This document shows, one piece after another, positions 10,511 to 21,403 of a stretch of DNA of 64,000 nt. Source of the DNA: Pelagibacterium flavum (GTDB lineage Bacteria; Pseudomonadota; Alphaproteobacteria; Rhizobiales; Devosiaceae). Within the stretch, counting starts at the first letter, position 1. Each line of letters starts with the position of its first letter. The notes below the pieces were generated by a model. It did no database searches, was not told where the DNA came from, and saw only the letters and a list, made by a program, of their open reading frames with translations. A program made the translations under genes and the position numbers. The stretch is taken from positions 2,163,001 through 2,227,000 of the forward strand of contig NZ_CP107716.1 in NCBI RefSeq assembly GCF_025854335.1. The letters are read 5' to 3'.

Positions 10511-10699
10511 CTACTCGCTGTCTTCCGATTGACGTTTGTGAAAATCGAGACGCTTTGCGTCAAGCTCGGCCTGTTTTTCCGACTTTTCGCGCTCGGCTTT
10601 GGTGCGACCGAACCTAGCGCGATTGGTGTCTGCTGCGCGCTCTTTTTCAGCGCGCAGCTTGTTCTTGCGAGCCTGACGGAGATTGACGATCTCGGCCAT
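10511..10699 (-). CDS. DUF4169 family small basic protein
   Basis: A 62-residue, highly charged, probably alpha-helical protein (MAEIVNLRQARKNKLRAE) rich in Lys, Arg and Glu throughout. The opening IVNLRQARK followed by RARFGRTKAE is what I recognise as DUF4169, a family of unknown function widespread in Rhizobiales and Rhodobacterales. It starts 16 bp after pyrG on the same strand, so it is probably the last or middle gene of a pyrG transcript. Charge pattern suggests nucleic-acid or ribosome contact, which is only inference. Confidence 0.75.
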   Translation of the reverse strand: MAEIVNLRQARKNKLRAEKERAADTNRARFGRTKAEREKSEKQAELDAKRLDFHKRQSEDSE

Positions 10700-10715
10700 T
10701 GCCCGCTCCCCTGCC

Positions 10716-12347
<1,632 letters not shown>

Positions 12348-12401
12348 TTACCTTACATAAGCCACGTTAGATTCGAAGGGCGAAAATGATCGCGCCCACA
12401 C

Positions 12402-12428
12402 AAAAAAGAAGGGGATGTTGCCATCCCC
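12402..12428 (-). terminator. Intrinsic terminator after secG
   Basis: On the minus strand GGGGATG and CATCCCC form a 7-bp stem with a 4-nt loop, followed by TTCTTTTTTG. It lies 27 bp downstream of the secG stop codon and separates secG from pyrG. Confidence 0.8.
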
Positions 12429-12454
12429 GTCTTTCGTACCCTGTTCAAGCGCCG

Positions 12455-12985
12455 TTAGTTGGGCGCCGTTTCCTCCGCCGGTGTCTCGTCGCCGGCGGGT
12501 TCGGGCGCCATTGTCGACATCATCGACGCACCGGGATCGATCACTTCGGACTGGTCGGCCGCAGCCGGCTCCTCGGTCTCGGCCGGAGCGGTTTCCTCGG
12601 GCGCCGCCGGCACGACAAGATCGTCATTTGTGGCGGCGGGCTGCGAAGGAACGGTCAGATCGTCGTTTTCGGTTCCGAGGGCGTCCAGAGCGTCAAGAAC
12701 GGTCGCCGGGGTCCCATCGGCGTTCTGCGCAGCCTGATCGAGGATCGAGGTGGAGCTCCGATCGGTCTGGCTGATGATGGTGAGGCCAATGGCTGTCACC
12801 ATGAACAGTGTGCCCAGAATTGCAGTCGTGCGGGTGAGCAGGTTGGCCGAGCCACGCGAGGACATGAAATTGCCGCCGCCGCCTCCGCCCATCCCAAGGC
12901 CGCCGCCTTCGGAGCGCTGGAGCAGGATCACCACGATCATGGCGATCACGATCAACAGATAGGCGACAATGAGTACTGTGGCCAT
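12455..12985 (-). CDS. secG: Protein-export membrane protein SecG with long acidic C-terminal tail
   Basis: SecG is the small third subunit of the SecYEG translocon. The first membrane segment (residues 3-22), the cytoplasmic loop with RSEGGGLGMG and a Gly run, and the second segment (about 52-71, LTRTTAILGTLFMVTAIGL) match the family. The protein is 176 residues, against about 75-115 in E. coli and Bacillus; the extra 100 residues form a low-complexity Ala/Pro/Glu/Asp-rich tail, a feature common in alphaproteobacterial SecG. It is followed by a strong terminator. Upstream lies a 246-bp gap to tpiA (12986-13231) in which I see no convincing gene. Confidence 0.93.
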   Translation of the reverse strand: MATVLIVAYLLIVIAMIVVILLQRSEGGGLGMGGGGGGNFMSSRGSANLLTRTTAILGTLFMVTAIGLTIISQTDRSSTSILDQAAQNADGTPATVLDALDALGTENDDLTVPSQPAATNDDLVVPAAPEETAPAETEEPAAADQSEVIDPGASMMSTMAPEPAGDETPAEETAPN

Positions 12986-13231
12986 TTAACGGTTCGTCCT
13001 TCAAATGCTCTCGCGCTCAAGCCGGGACATATGGGGAGCAAAGCCCGGCAACGCAATATCTTCCAGATGCGCGTGGATCGTTGGTGCCCGGTAGGGCTTT
13101 AACGGCTCAAGCCCTGCCCCGACCGTCCGGGCGGGAAGCAAGGCTCTGCACAGGCATCGCGTTGGCGGGCGTTCTACACGCAAAGATCGGCATTGGCCAG
13201 CCCTCCGGCGCGACACTTTCCCGTTCGCGTT

Positions 13232-13987
13232 TCAGGCCGCCACAATGATGGAAAAGAAGTCGTCTGCCAGAAGGCTCGCGCCGCCGACCAGGGCCCCGTT
13301 GACATTGGCTGTCCGCAGGATTTCTTCGGCATTGGAAGGCTTTACTGAGCCTCCATAGAGCAACAGCGCCGTTTCCCCTGCCCCACCGAAATGCGCTACC
13401 AAAAGCGCGCGCATGTGCGCATGCATCTGTGCAATGTCCTCTATCGTTGGCGTTCGACCGGTACCGATGGCCCAAACTGGCTCATAGGCCACAATGATCG
13501 TCGTTTCCCCGAAGGTGTCCGGCAGTGAAAAATCGATCTGGTCGCCGACGACCTGATTCGCGGTTCCTGCCAGGCGCTCGGCCTCGGTCTCACCGACGCA
13601 AATGATCGGGACAAGTCCGGCAGCAAGTGCGGCCTCGGCCTTTGCTCTGACGGTTTGGCTGGTTTCGCCATGGTCGGCGCGGCGCTCGGAATGGCCCACG
13701 ATAACGTGAGAAGCGCCAGCGTCGAGCAGCATGGACGCGCTGATATCGCCTGTATGGGCGCCACTCGGGTCTGCGTGGCAGTCCTGACCGCCGATATGTA
13801 TGGGGCTGCCCTCAGCCCCCTGTGCGGCCCGATGAAGCAGCGTCGCCGGTGGGCAAACAAGAACCTCACTGTCGATATCGCCGGCTTCTTCAAGAAGAGT
13901 CCTGAGGCGGGCAATCTGTTCCAGTGCCGCGCCGGTTCCGTTCATCTTCCAGTTTCCGGCAATCAATGGCCGCAATCGCTCCTGCAT
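13232..13987 (-). CDS. tpiA: Triose-phosphate isomerase
   Basis: A 251-residue (beta/alpha)8 enzyme interconverting dihydroxyacetone phosphate and glyceraldehyde 3-phosphate. Active-site residues are all visible: Lys in GNWKMNG, the electrophilic His in VGHSERR, and the catalytic Glu in [11 protein letters not shown], plus the C-terminal phosphate-binding GGASL. I chose the ATG at 13987 preceded by a GGGGTAGGG stretch; an in-frame start at 14017 adds ten residues not typical of the family. Divergent from the ppiD-like gene, with 167 bp between the start codons. Confidence 0.96.
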   Translation of the reverse strand: MQERLRPLIAGNWKMNGTGAALEQIARLRTLLEEAGDIDSEVLVCPPATLLHRAAQGAEGSPIHIGGQDCHADPSGAHTGDISASMLLDAGASHVIVGHSERRADHGETSQTVRAKAEAALAAGLVPIICVGETEAERLAGTANQVVGDQIDFSLPDTFGETTIIVAYEPVWAIGTGRTPTIEDIAQMHAHMRALLVAHFGGAGETALLLYGGSVKPSNAEEILRTANVNGALVGGASLLADDFFSIIVAA

Positions 13988-14051
13988 CCCTACCCCAACA
14001 ACACCTTGCACGCACACGGAGAATGGCTTAACCGGGCGTCCTGTGTGTGCC

Positions 14052-14081
14052 TTGCAGGGCCCGATACACCCTGTCTATTAT
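14052..14081 (+). promoter_or_regulatory. Candidate promoter for the ppiD-trpE-trpG operon
   Basis: TTGCAG and TATTAT are separated by 18 bp, 73 bp before the ppiD-like start codon, in the divergent interval between tpiA and that gene. No attenuator or leader peptide rich in Trp codons is visible ahead of trpE, which starts only 7 bp after the ppiD-like gene and probably uses this promoter. Confidence 0.45.
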
Positions 14082-14154
14082 GCGCGCGCTTCGAATGCCA
14101 TAGGGTGAGCCTACGACAAAAGGCTAGAACTCGCCCTCAACCGATCGGTACTAA

Positions 14155-16023
14155 ATGCTCGACAATCTTCGCAATTTCGGCCGCAGCTGGGTCGCCAAAG
14201 TCTTCCTGGGTGTTTTGATCATCGCGGTCGCCGGTTTCGGCATTCCGAGCGTTTTTCTCGATCTCAACGCCAATACGGTGGCCCGGGTCGGGGACCAGAA
14301 CATTTCAGTGCGCGATTTCGACCGGGTCTATCGCGCTCAGGTCAACCAGTTCGCCGCGCAGACCGGGATGGCGCCGACCGCGCAGCAGGCGGTGAGTTTC
14401 GGAATTCCCAATTCGGCCATAGCCCGGCTGGCCAATGATGCGTCGATTGAAATCCTGGCTCGCGACCTGGGCCTTGGTGCTTCAGACGCAAAGCTGGCCG
14501 AACTCGTGCGGCAGGATCCCAACTTCGCCGGCGCACTGGGTCTTTTCGATGCCAGCGAGTTCGTGGCCATGTTGCGCCAGTCCGGTTACACCGAAACCGA
14601 ATATCTCAACCTCCAGCGCAGCGCGGCGGCCCGCGAGCAGATCGGAACGATTTTCGAGGGCGCCAGCGTTCCCCAGGTTGCTCTCGATATTGCGCGGTCC
14701 TATGACGGCGATCAGCGCACCATCGAATATGTCGAGCTCAACCCGGTGCTGTTTTCGGTGACGGAGGAGCCGACCGACGAGGAGTTGCAGCAGTTCTTTG
14801 CAGAAAACCAGACCCGATTCCGCACTGTTGAGACCCGTTCGGTGAATCTGTTGCCGTTGACGGTTGATGCGCTGGCGCAGGGCGTTGAGGTCACCGAAGA
14901 GGAAATTGCCGCCGAGTATGACCGGATTTCGGGGCAGTTTATCGCGCCTGAGCGCCGGGCCATCAGCCAACTCGTCCTGTCCGATGCCGAAGCCGCTCAG
15001 CCGTTTGTCGATGGTGCCGAGAGCGGAGCGAGCTTTGCGAGCGTGGTTTCCGAAGCCGGTCTGCAGACCGAAGTGACCTCCTTGGGGACGCTGGCGGAAA
15101 GCCAGATCACCGATGCCAACCTGGCGCAGGCCGCGTTCGGGCTGGAAGAGAACGGCTATGTGGTGCTTGAAGGCAGCAATAGCTATCGGGTCATCTGGGT
15201 GAGTTCGATCGAGGAAGGCGGGCAGCAGCCGCTTGAGGCTGTGCGCGATCAGGTCGAGCAGTCGGTTGCGCAACGCAAGGCCCAGGACATGCTGTTCGAC
15301 GTCTATGACGAGATCGAAGAAGCCCGGGCCGCTTTCCAGCCGATCTCGGAGGTTGCCGAGCGGTATGGACTCGAAATCCACGATCTGGACCTGACTGCTG
15401 ACGGAGCGCAACTGGCTGATATCACTACGCTTCCGCAGGGTTCGACCCAGACCATTACCGATGCGGTGTTTGCGGCCTCGCCCGATGCGCGGGTGACGCC
15501 GGCGATCAGCCTTGGCTCGAATCGCACTGTTTTCTTCGAGCTTTCCGAGGTTCAGCCGGCGCGTGACCAGACGCTCGAAGAAGTGCGGGACGAGGCCGTT
15601 GCGGCGTGGCAGGAACTGCAGACCGATATGGAAATGACCCGTACCGCCGAAGATATCGTGGCGGCGATCGATGGGGGCAGCGATATCTTTACGGTCGCGG
15701 CCGAACGGGGCCAAATCCCCCAGAGTTCCGCGCCTTTTTCGCGCGACAGCGCCGGTGCGGCGATCGATCCTGACGTGGCCCAGGCGGCGTTCCAGGGGGG
15801 TGAGGGGTATGCAAATTATGTCTCGACCCAGGATGGTGATGTCGTTGTTTTTCAGGTGACCGACGTGACGCCGGCCACTGCGGATACGCCCTCGCAGGTT
15901 GCTCAGGCGCTGGAAGTCGATTTCCCCGATCTGATCTTTGCCAATTTCGTCGAAGGACTGCGCTCCGACGTCGGAATCAGGATCAACGAGGAAGCCCTCA
16001 ACCGCGTGATCGGGCTCGAATAG
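14155..16023 (+). CDS. ppiD: PpiD-like membrane-anchored peptidylprolyl isomerase / chaperone (SurA N-terminal domain)
   Basis: A 622-residue protein with one N-terminal membrane anchor (about residues 16-36, VFLGVLIIAVAGFGIP), a SurA-N-like helical region, and a central parvulin-like segment (about 250-370) poor in the classical active-site motif. It is the periplasmic chaperone acting near the Sec translocon in E. coli (PpiD). Length equals E. coli PpiD (623). The opening MLDNLRNFGRSWVAKV is typical of alphaproteobacterial members. It lies upstream of trpE with a 7-bp gap, the usual alphaproteobacterial arrangement, so envelope folding and tryptophan synthesis share a transcript here. Confidence 0.88.
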   Translation: MLDNLRNFGRSWVAKVFLGVLIIAVAGFGIPSVFLDLNANTVARVGDQNISVRDFDRVYRAQVNQFAAQTGMAPTAQQAVSFGIPNSAIARLANDASIEILARDLGLGASDAKLAELVRQDPNFAGALGLFDASEFVAMLRQSGYTETEYLNLQRSAAAREQIGTIFEGASVPQVALDIARSYDGDQRTIEYVELNPVLFSVTEEPTDEELQQFFAENQTRFRTVETRSVNLLPLTVDALAQGVEVTEEEIAAEYDRISGQFIAPERRAISQLVLSDAEAAQPFVDGAESGASFASVVSEAGLQTEVTSLGTLAESQITDANLAQAAFGLEENGYVVLEGSNSYRVIWVSSIEEGGQQPLEAVRDQVEQSVAQRKAQDMLFDVYDEIEEARAAFQPISEVAERYGLEIHDLDLTADGAQLADITTLPQGSTQTITDAVFAASPDARVTPAISLGSNRTVFFELSEVQPARDQTLEEVRDEAVAAWQELQTDMEMTRTAEDIVAAIDGGSDIFTVAAERGQIPQSSAPFSRDSAGAAIDPDVAQAAFQGGEGYANYVSTQDGDVVVFQVTDVTPATADTPSQVAQALEVDFPDLIFANFVEGLRSDVGIRINEEALNRVIGLE

Positions 16024-16030
16024 GTTCTCC

Positions 16031-17542
16031 ATGTCGGACGGCTACGACTTTGTTTCCTTTGCGAAAATCTACGAGGCGGGCAAGGGGCAGGTTCTCTACA
16101 AGCGCATCGTGGCCGACCTCGAAACGCCGATCGGCACCTACCTGAAACTGGCCGAGGGGCGGCGTTACAGCTTCCTTCTCGAATCGGTTGAGGGTGGTGC
16201 GGTGCGCGGGCGCTACTCGATGATCGGGCTCGAACCGGACCTGTTGTGGAGGGTCCGCGACGGGGTTGCGGAGATCAACCGCACGGCACAAACGGCTTCT
16301 GACGCCTATTGTACACTCGGTGCACTTCCCCTCGACGCCCTAAGGACACTGATCGCCGAAAGCCAGATCGACATGCCAAAGGAACTGCCCGCCAACTCGG
16401 CGGGTGTGTTCGGATATCTCGGTTACGACATGGTGCGGTTCATGGAAGAACTGCCCGACACAAATCCCGATACGATCGGGGTGCCGGACGCCATCATGAT
16501 GCGGCCCTCGATGCTTGCCGTGTTCGACACGCTCAAGGACGAATTGTTTCTGACCGCACCGGTTTATCCCCGCGAGGGCGTTACGGCCCGGCAGGCGTTT
16601 GAAGCGGCCAATGAACGGATCGAGGATGCGATCGCGCGGCTGGAAAAGCCCCTGCCCCGCATGAGCGAAATTCCCGATCTGGCAAAGATCGAGATTAGCT
16701 CAAACACCTCGCGCGAGGACTATTTTGCGATGGTGCGCAAGGCGCAGGATTACATCGCGGCGGGCGACATCTTTCAGGTGGTGCTCAGCCAGCGGTTTTC
16801 CGCCGATTTCACCTTGCCGCCAACGGCCCTGTATCGCGCGCTGCGGCGCACCAATCCCTCGCCCTACATGTATTTCCTCGATTTCGGCGATTTCGCCGTG
16901 GCGGGATCGAGCCCGGAAATTCTGGTCCGCGTCGATGAGGGCGAAGTCACGATCCGCCCGATTGCCGGAACGCGCAAGCGCGGCGCGACGCCCGAACAGG
17001 ACAAGGAGATGGCCGAGGAGTTGCTGGCCGACCCCAAGGAGCTATCGGAACATCTAATGCTGCTCGATCTCGGCCGCAACGATGTGGGGCGGGTATCGCA
17101 GATCGGGACGGTCAAGGTCACCGACAAATATTTTCTCGAGTATTATTCCCACGTCATGCACATCGTTTCCAATGTGGTGGGCAAGCTCGATCCCAAATAC
17201 GACAATATCGATGCGCTGGCCGCCGGGTTTCCGGCGGGTACGGTTTCGGGCGCGCCAAAAGTGCGGGCCATGGAAATCATCGACGAGCTCGAAGTGGCGC
17301 GGCGCGGGGTTTACGCCGGATGCGTGGGCTATTTCGGGGCTGACGGGCGCATGGATACGTGCATCGTTTTGCGCACGGCGATCCTGAAAGACAACAAGCT
17401 CTATGTGCAGGCCGGCGCGGGGATCGTCGCCGATTCCAAGCCCGAACTCGAGCAGCTCGAATGCGAGAACAAGGCAAAGGCTCTTTTCAGCGCCGCCGAG
17501 GAAGCGCTACGCTATGCCGGCCAGGCCAAGGTGGGTCAGTAG
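16031..17542 (+). CDS. trpE: Anthranilate synthase component I
   Basis: A 503-residue enzyme that converts chorismate to anthranilate using ammonia supplied by TrpG. The feedback tryptophan site motif LLES is at residues 49-52, and the chorismate-binding core is visible in the second half (GDIFQVVLSQRF, RPIAGTRKRG, HLMLLDLGRNDVGRV, FPAGTVSGAPKVRAMEI). The retained LLES motif predicts allosteric inhibition by tryptophan. The stop codon is directly followed by the trpG ATG. It is a separate TrpE, not the TrpE-TrpG fusion found in Rhizobium and Brucella, which is a useful taxonomic point. Confidence 0.97.
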   Translation: MSDGYDFVSFAKIYEAGKGQVLYKRIVADLETPIGTYLKLAEGRRYSFLLESVEGGAVRGRYSMIGLEPDLLWRVRDGVAEINRTAQTASDAYCTLGALPLDALRTLIAESQIDMPKELPANSAGVFGYLGYDMVRFMEELPDTNPDTIGVPDAIMMRPSMLAVFDTLKDELFLTAPVYPREGVTARQAFEAANERIEDAIARLEKPLPRMSEIPDLAKIEISSNTSREDYFAMVRKAQDYIAAGDIFQVVLSQRFSADFTLPPTALYRALRRTNPSPYMYFLDFGDFAVAGSSPEILVRVDEGEVTIRPIAGTRKRGATPEQDKEMAEELLADPKELSEHLMLLDLGRNDVGRVSQIGTVKVTDKYFLEYYSHVMHIVSNVVGKLDPKYDNIDALAAGFPAGTVSGAPKVRAMEIIDELEVARRGVYAGCVGYFGADGRMDTCIVLRTAILKDNKLYVQAGAGIVADSKPELEQLECENKAKALFSAAEEALRYAGQAKVGQ

Positions 17543-18139
17543 ATGCGCGTCCTGATGATCGATAATTACGACAGCTTCACCTACAATCTCGTCCATTATA
17601 TCGGCGAGTTGGGGGCCGAGGTCGATGTGGTGCGCAATGACAAGATCACGCTCGACGAGATCGCCGAGAAGGCGCCGGACGCAATCGTTATTTCGCCCGG
17701 TCCCTGCACGCCCAATGAAGCGGGAATATGCCTGCCGCTGATCTCACGCTTCGCGGGTGAAATTCCTCTGTTTGGGGTTTGTCTGGGGCTGCAATCGATG
17801 GGACAGGCCTTCGGTGGCGAGGTGGTGCGTGCGCCGCGTCCCATGCATGGCAAGGTTTCCACCATTACCCATGACGGGCGCGGCGTGTTTCGCGGGCTCA
17901 ACAAGCAGTTCGAGGCCACGCGCTATCACTCGCTGGTGGTGCGCGATGAAACGCTACCCGGTGAATTGACGGTGACGGCGCGCTCCGATGACGGGCAGAT
18001 CATGGGGCTCCAGCATCGCGTGCTGCCGGTGCATGGGGTGCAGTTCCATCCCGAGAGCATTTCCTCGGAAAACGGGCATGCCATTCTGCAGAATTTCTTG
18101 AATATCGCGCGCGATTTCAACGCCGATCGCGCCGCGTAA
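17543..18139 (+). CDS. trpG: Anthranilate synthase component II (glutamine amidotransferase)
   Basis: A 198-residue class I glutamine amidotransferase. It begins [19 protein letters not shown]; the oxyanion motif [11 protein letters not shown], the nucleophile Cys in FGVCLGLQ and the His-Glu pair in GVQFHPESI are present. It supplies ammonia to TrpE and may also serve PabB for folate, since no separate pabA is seen here. The ATG immediately abuts the trpE stop with no spacer, indicating translational coupling. After it, 18140-18300 is a 161-bp interval without a gene I can support. Confidence 0.96.
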   Translation: MRVLMIDNYDSFTYNLVHYIGELGAEVDVVRNDKITLDEIAEKAPDAIVISPGPCTPNEAGICLPLISRFAGEIPLFGVCLGLQSMGQAFGGEVVRAPRPMHGKVSTITHDGRGVFRGLNKQFEATRYHSLVVRDETLPGELTVTARSDDGQIMGLQHRVLPVHGVQFHPESISSENGHAILQNFLNIARDFNADRAA

Positions 18140-18300
18140 GCGGCCCTCCTCCACCGACATATACGTATTTCAGCAAAGGCTTATGCGGCTATCGGCGTTG
18201 TCGATCGGCCTAAGGAATGGCACAGGGGTAACAGCCGTTTGGCGCCTTATGAATGGCACGCGGTCATAAAAACAGGGAACACCGACACCAGGAGATTGCT

Positions 18301-18996
18301 GTGGAAACCGATAGACGTACCGCCATCATCTTAGGCGGTCTGCTCATTGCAGCGATCGTTTGCGGAATTTTCAGCTCGGTTCTCGAGATCGAGGAGCCCG
18401 ATTATCTTGAACGCCTGGTTGCCGCTGAGTCCCGAATCCTGCTCGCTGTGTTGGCGCAAGCGATGATGGCAGTGTTTTACGTTGCCATTGCCGCGGTAAC
18501 CTATCCGATAGTCGAGGCGCACAACCGAGTTCTTGGCGTGGCGTATCTGATGCTTCGGACAATTGGCGCCAGCTTCCTGTTCGTCGGGATCGTGACGCTT
18601 TTGCTTTTTCTGCCTCTAGGACGGAGTTTTGCGGAAACAGGCGGCGATGGCGTGGCCACGCTTGAAATTCTGGGGCATTTTTTACGCCTGGCCCGCGATT
18701 GGCTTAACCACATTGGCATGGTTCTCCCCTGGAGCCTGGGGGCGGTTCTGCTCTATCTCGTGTTCCTGCGGACATCGATCGTTCCGCTCTGGCTCGCGGC
18801 ATGGGGACTGGCAGGATCTGCCCTGACACTGGTGGCCACGATCCTTTATATGATGGATTTGATAGCGGTGGTGACCACTGCCTATATCATGCTCAACGCG
18901 CCCACCGCTGTTTTCGAGATCGTTCTGGCGGTCTATCTGATTGCAAAGGGCTTTCGTCGGCCCGTATCGGCTCAAGTGTCCCCTGCACTTTCCTGA
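18301..18996 (+). CDS. DUF4386-like multi-pass membrane protein
   Basis: A 231-residue integral membrane protein with about six predicted segments, starting VETDRRTAIILGGLLIAAIV. The arrangement and the motif NHIGMVLPWSLGAVLLYLVF resemble DUF4386, a family of unknown function. I chose the GTG at 18301, which has AGGAG six bases upstream; an ATG at 18253 is in frame but has no good binding site and adds a charged tail. It sits between trpG and trpD on the same strand, splitting what is often a continuous trp operon. There is no link to tryptophan in its sequence, so it is probably a later insertion. Confidence 0.7.
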   Translation: METDRRTAIILGGLLIAAIVCGIFSSVLEIEEPDYLERLVAAESRILLAVLAQAMMAVFYVAIAAVTYPIVEAHNRVLGVAYLMLRTIGASFLFVGIVTLLLFLPLGRSFAETGGDGVATLEILGHFLRLARDWLNHIGMVLPWSLGAVLLYLVFLRTSIVPLWLAAWGLAGSALTLVATILYMMDLIAVVTTAYIMLNAPTAVFEIVLAVYLIAKGFRRPVSAQVSPALS

Positions 18997-19108
18997 TTCA
19001 GTTCGCCCTGAGCTGAATGTCGATTGGTTCTGGCGCTTGCAGACGATTTGCGTCTGGGCTACTCCGATTGTCATCGGACCGGTCGCAAGCAATGGGGAAA
19101 ACGAGATA

Positions 19109-20122
19109 ATGGACATCAAGGGCGCGCTGAACCGTATTGCCGATGGCAAGGATTTGACCGGCACGGAAATGCGCCAGGTGATGGACATCATCATGAGCGG
19201 GGAAGCGACGGCGTCGCAGATCGGCGCGTTCCTGATGGGGATGCGGGTCAAGGGCGAGACGGTGGGTGAGATCGCGGCGGCCGTTTCGATCATGCGCAAC
19301 AAGATGGTGCCCGTCGAAGCGCCTGCCGATGCCATTGATATCGTGGGGACCGGCGGGGATGGCGCGGGAACGCTCAACATTTCGACCGGCGCATCCATCG
19401 TGGTGGCCGCTGCCGGGGTGCCGGTGGCAAAGCATGGCAACCGGGCGCTGTCGTCGAAATCGGGTTCGGCCGAAGCGCTGCAAAAGCTGAGCATCAGTCT
19501 CGAGCTGACGCCCGAACAGATTTCGGCCTGCATACGCGAAGCGGGCATCGGGTTCATGTTCGCGCCCAATCACCATCCCGCCATGCGCCATGTGGGCCCT
19601 ACCCGGGCGGAAATGGGCGTGCGGACCATGTTCAACCTGCTCGGGCCGCAGTCCAACCCGGCCGGGGTGAAGCGCTACCTGCTGGGCGTGTTCGACAATG
19701 AATGGGTGGAACCGGTAGCCGCCGCGCTGTTGGCCAATCAGGCGCAAGCAGCCTGGGTCGTTCATGGGGACAGCGGGTTGGACGAGCTTTCGACAACCGG
19801 GCCGTCCTTTGTTTCCCAGATCAAGAACGGCAATCTGACCTCCTTTGAGGTGACGCCGGAGGATGCGGGGCTGCCGCGCGCCAAGCTCGAAGATATCGTC
19901 GGGGGCGACCCTGAACACAATGCCGGCGAGCTGCGCAAGCTGCTCGAGGGCGCCAAGGGAGCGTATCGCGATATCGTGCTGCTCAACGCGGCAGCGGCGT
20001 TCATCATCGCCGACAAGGTGCAAACGCTGCCCGAAGGCGTGGCGATGGGCGCCGAGGCAATCGATAGCGGCAAGGCCAGGGCAACGCTCGATAAACTCGT
20101 TGCCGTTTCGGGGGCGCAATGA
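19109..20122 (+). CDS. trpD: Anthranilate phosphoribosyltransferase
   Basis: A 337-residue enzyme joining anthranilate to phosphoribosyl pyrophosphate. The PRPP-binding signature [14 protein letters not shown] is present, with the anthranilate-site residues in [14 protein letters not shown] and the [10 protein letters not shown] loop. I chose the ATG at 19109 ([16 protein letters not shown]), which gives the family's standard length; an open frame extends 56 codons upstream but overlaps the DUF4386-like gene and looks non-coding. The stop overlaps the trpC start by 4 bp (ATGA). Confidence 0.96.
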   Translation: MDIKGALNRIADGKDLTGTEMRQVMDIIMSGEATASQIGAFLMGMRVKGETVGEIAAAVSIMRNKMVPVEAPADAIDIVGTGGDGAGTLNISTGASIVVAAAGVPVAKHGNRALSSKSGSAEALQKLSISLELTPEQISACIREAGIGFMFAPNHHPAMRHVGPTRAEMGVRTMFNLLGPQSNPAGVKRYLLGVFDNEWVEPVAAALLANQAQAAWVVHGDSGLDELSTTGPSFVSQIKNGNLTSFEVTPEDAGLPRAKLEDIVGGDPEHNAGELRKLLEGAKGAYRDIVLLNAAAAFIIADKVQTLPEGVAMGAEAIDSGKARATLDKLVAVSGAQ

Positions 20123-20916
20123 CCGATATTCTTCGAAAGATCGAGGCCTACAAGCGCGAGGAAATCGCGGCGGCCAAATCGGCTGTGCCACTGGCCGAGT
20201 TGACCGCAATGGCGCGGGAGCAGGATGCGCCGCGTGGATTTGCCGCCGCGTTGAAGGCCAAGCGGGCCGCCGGGAAATACGGGCTGATTGCCGAGGTCAA
20301 AAAGGCCAGTCCATCAAAAGGATTGATCCGGCCCGATTTCGATCCGCCGGTTTTGGCCAAAGCCTATGAGGACGGTGGCGCGGCATGCCTTTCGGTTCTG
20401 ACCGACACGCCATCGTTTCAGGGGCGGCCGGACTTTTTGGGCGCGGCGCGGTCGGCGACGGGACTTCCGGCGCTGCGCAAGGATTTTCTGTTCGAGCCCT
20501 ATCAGGTGGTGGAAGCGCGCGCCTGGGGGGCGGACTGCATTCTGATCATCATGGCGTCGGTCGACGATGTTGCCGCTCGGAATTTGCTCGAAAGCGCTGC
20601 CGAGTGGGGCATGGACGCGCTCGTGGAAGTCCACGACGCTGAAGAGACCGAGCGTGCGCTGGCGCTGGGCGCCGATTTCATCGGCATCAACAATCGCAAT
20701 CTGCGGACCTTCGATGTGACGCTGGCGACGACTGTCGCCCTGGCGAAACTGGTGCCGGGTGACAAACTTCTGGTGTCGGAAAGCGGTGTCTTCACCCATG
20801 ACGATATCAAGTATCTCGAAGCCGAGGCCGGCGTTGGGTGCTTCCTGGTCGGGGAAAGCCTGATGCGGCAGGCCAATGTGGCGGCGGCGACCCGTACGCT
20901 GTTGACGGGCGCCTGA
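20119..20916 (+). CDS. trpC: Indole-3-glycerol phosphate synthase
   Basis: A 265-residue (beta/alpha)8 enzyme that closes the indole ring. Key residues are in [12 protein letters not shown] (catalytic Lys), [21 protein letters not shown] (catalytic Lys), [12 protein letters not shown] and [12 protein letters not shown], with the phosphate-binding [10 protein letters not shown] near the end. It is monofunctional (no PRAI domain). It overlaps trpD by 4 bp and is followed after 1 bp by moaC. Confidence 0.97.
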   Translation: MTDILRKIEAYKREEIAAAKSAVPLAELTAMAREQDAPRGFAAALKAKRAAGKYGLIAEVKKASPSKGLIRPDFDPPVLAKAYEDGGAACLSVLTDTPSFQGRPDFLGAARSATGLPALRKDFLFEPYQVVEARAWGADCILIIMASVDDVAARNLLESAAEWGMDALVEVHDAEETERALALGADFIGINNRNLRTFDVTLATTVALAKLVPGDKLLVSESGVFTHDDIKYLEAEAGVGCFLVGESLMRQANVAAATRTLLTGA

Positions 20917-20917
20917 G

Positions 20918-21403
20918 ATGGTGCGCGAACTGACCCATCTCGACGAGACGGGCGCGGCGCGGATCGTCGATATATCGGGCAAGGACGAAACCGTGCGGCG
21001 TGCCGTGGCCGGTGCCGTGCTGCACGCCACGGCCGAGATCGTCGAGGCGATTTTCGGGGGCACGCTCAAGAAGGGCGATGCCATTGCCGTGGCGCGGGTG
21101 GCCGGGATCATGGCGGCCAAGAAAACCTCCGAGCTGATCCCGCTCTGCCACCCCATTCCGGTGACGAAAATCGGCGTGGAGATCGAGCGCGGCGAGGCAC
21201 CCGGCACGATTGCAGTTTCAGCGACTGTCGAGACCGTGGGGCGGACCGGGGTTGAGATGGAAGCGCTGACCGCGGCGTCAGTGGCCGCGCTCACGCTTTA
21301 TGACATGGCCAAGGCGCTGGACAAATCCATGACCATTTCCGGTGTGCAACTGATCGAAAAGAGTGGCGGCAAGTCCGGCGATTTCAGGCGGGTGCCAGGT
21401 TGA
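20918..21403 (+). CDS. moaC: Cyclic pyranopterin monophosphate synthase
   Basis: A 161-residue enzyme of molybdenum cofactor synthesis that turns 3,8-cyclo-7,8-dihydro-GTP into cPMP. The active-site segment KKTSELIPLCHPIP and the conserved GRTGVEMEALTA and DKSMTI motifs are present. The start lies one base after the trpC stop and the end overlaps the moeA TTG start by 4 bp, so trpDC-moaC-moeA are translationally coupled, as in other Rhizobiales. Confidence 0.97.
   Translation: MVRELTHLDETGAARIVDISGKDETVRRAVAGAVLHATAEIVEAIFGGTLKKGDAIAVARVAGIMAAKKTSELIPLCHPIPVTKIGVEIERGEAPGTIAVSATVETVGRTGVEMEALTAASVAALTLYDMAKALDKSMTISGVQLIEKSGGKSGDFRRVPG

Noticed and set aside
12986..13231. A 71-codon minus-strand frame between tpiA and secG
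   Set aside because: No ribosome-binding site, Arg/Pro-rich composition typical of GC-rich shadows, and no family resemblance; I list the gap as non-coding.
15990..16031. Tryptophan attenuator or leader peptide before trpE
   Set aside because: Only 7 bp separate the ppiD-like gene from trpE and no Trp-codon run or alternative hairpins are visible.
14482..16032. A 516-codon minus-strand frame opposite the ppiD-like gene
   Set aside because: Shadow frame; the plus-strand product has a proper membrane anchor and family length.
18941..19108. 56-codon N-terminal extension of trpD
   Set aside because: Overlaps the preceding gene and contains Trp/Cys-rich sequence unlike the family; the ATG at 19109 gives the standard N-terminus.
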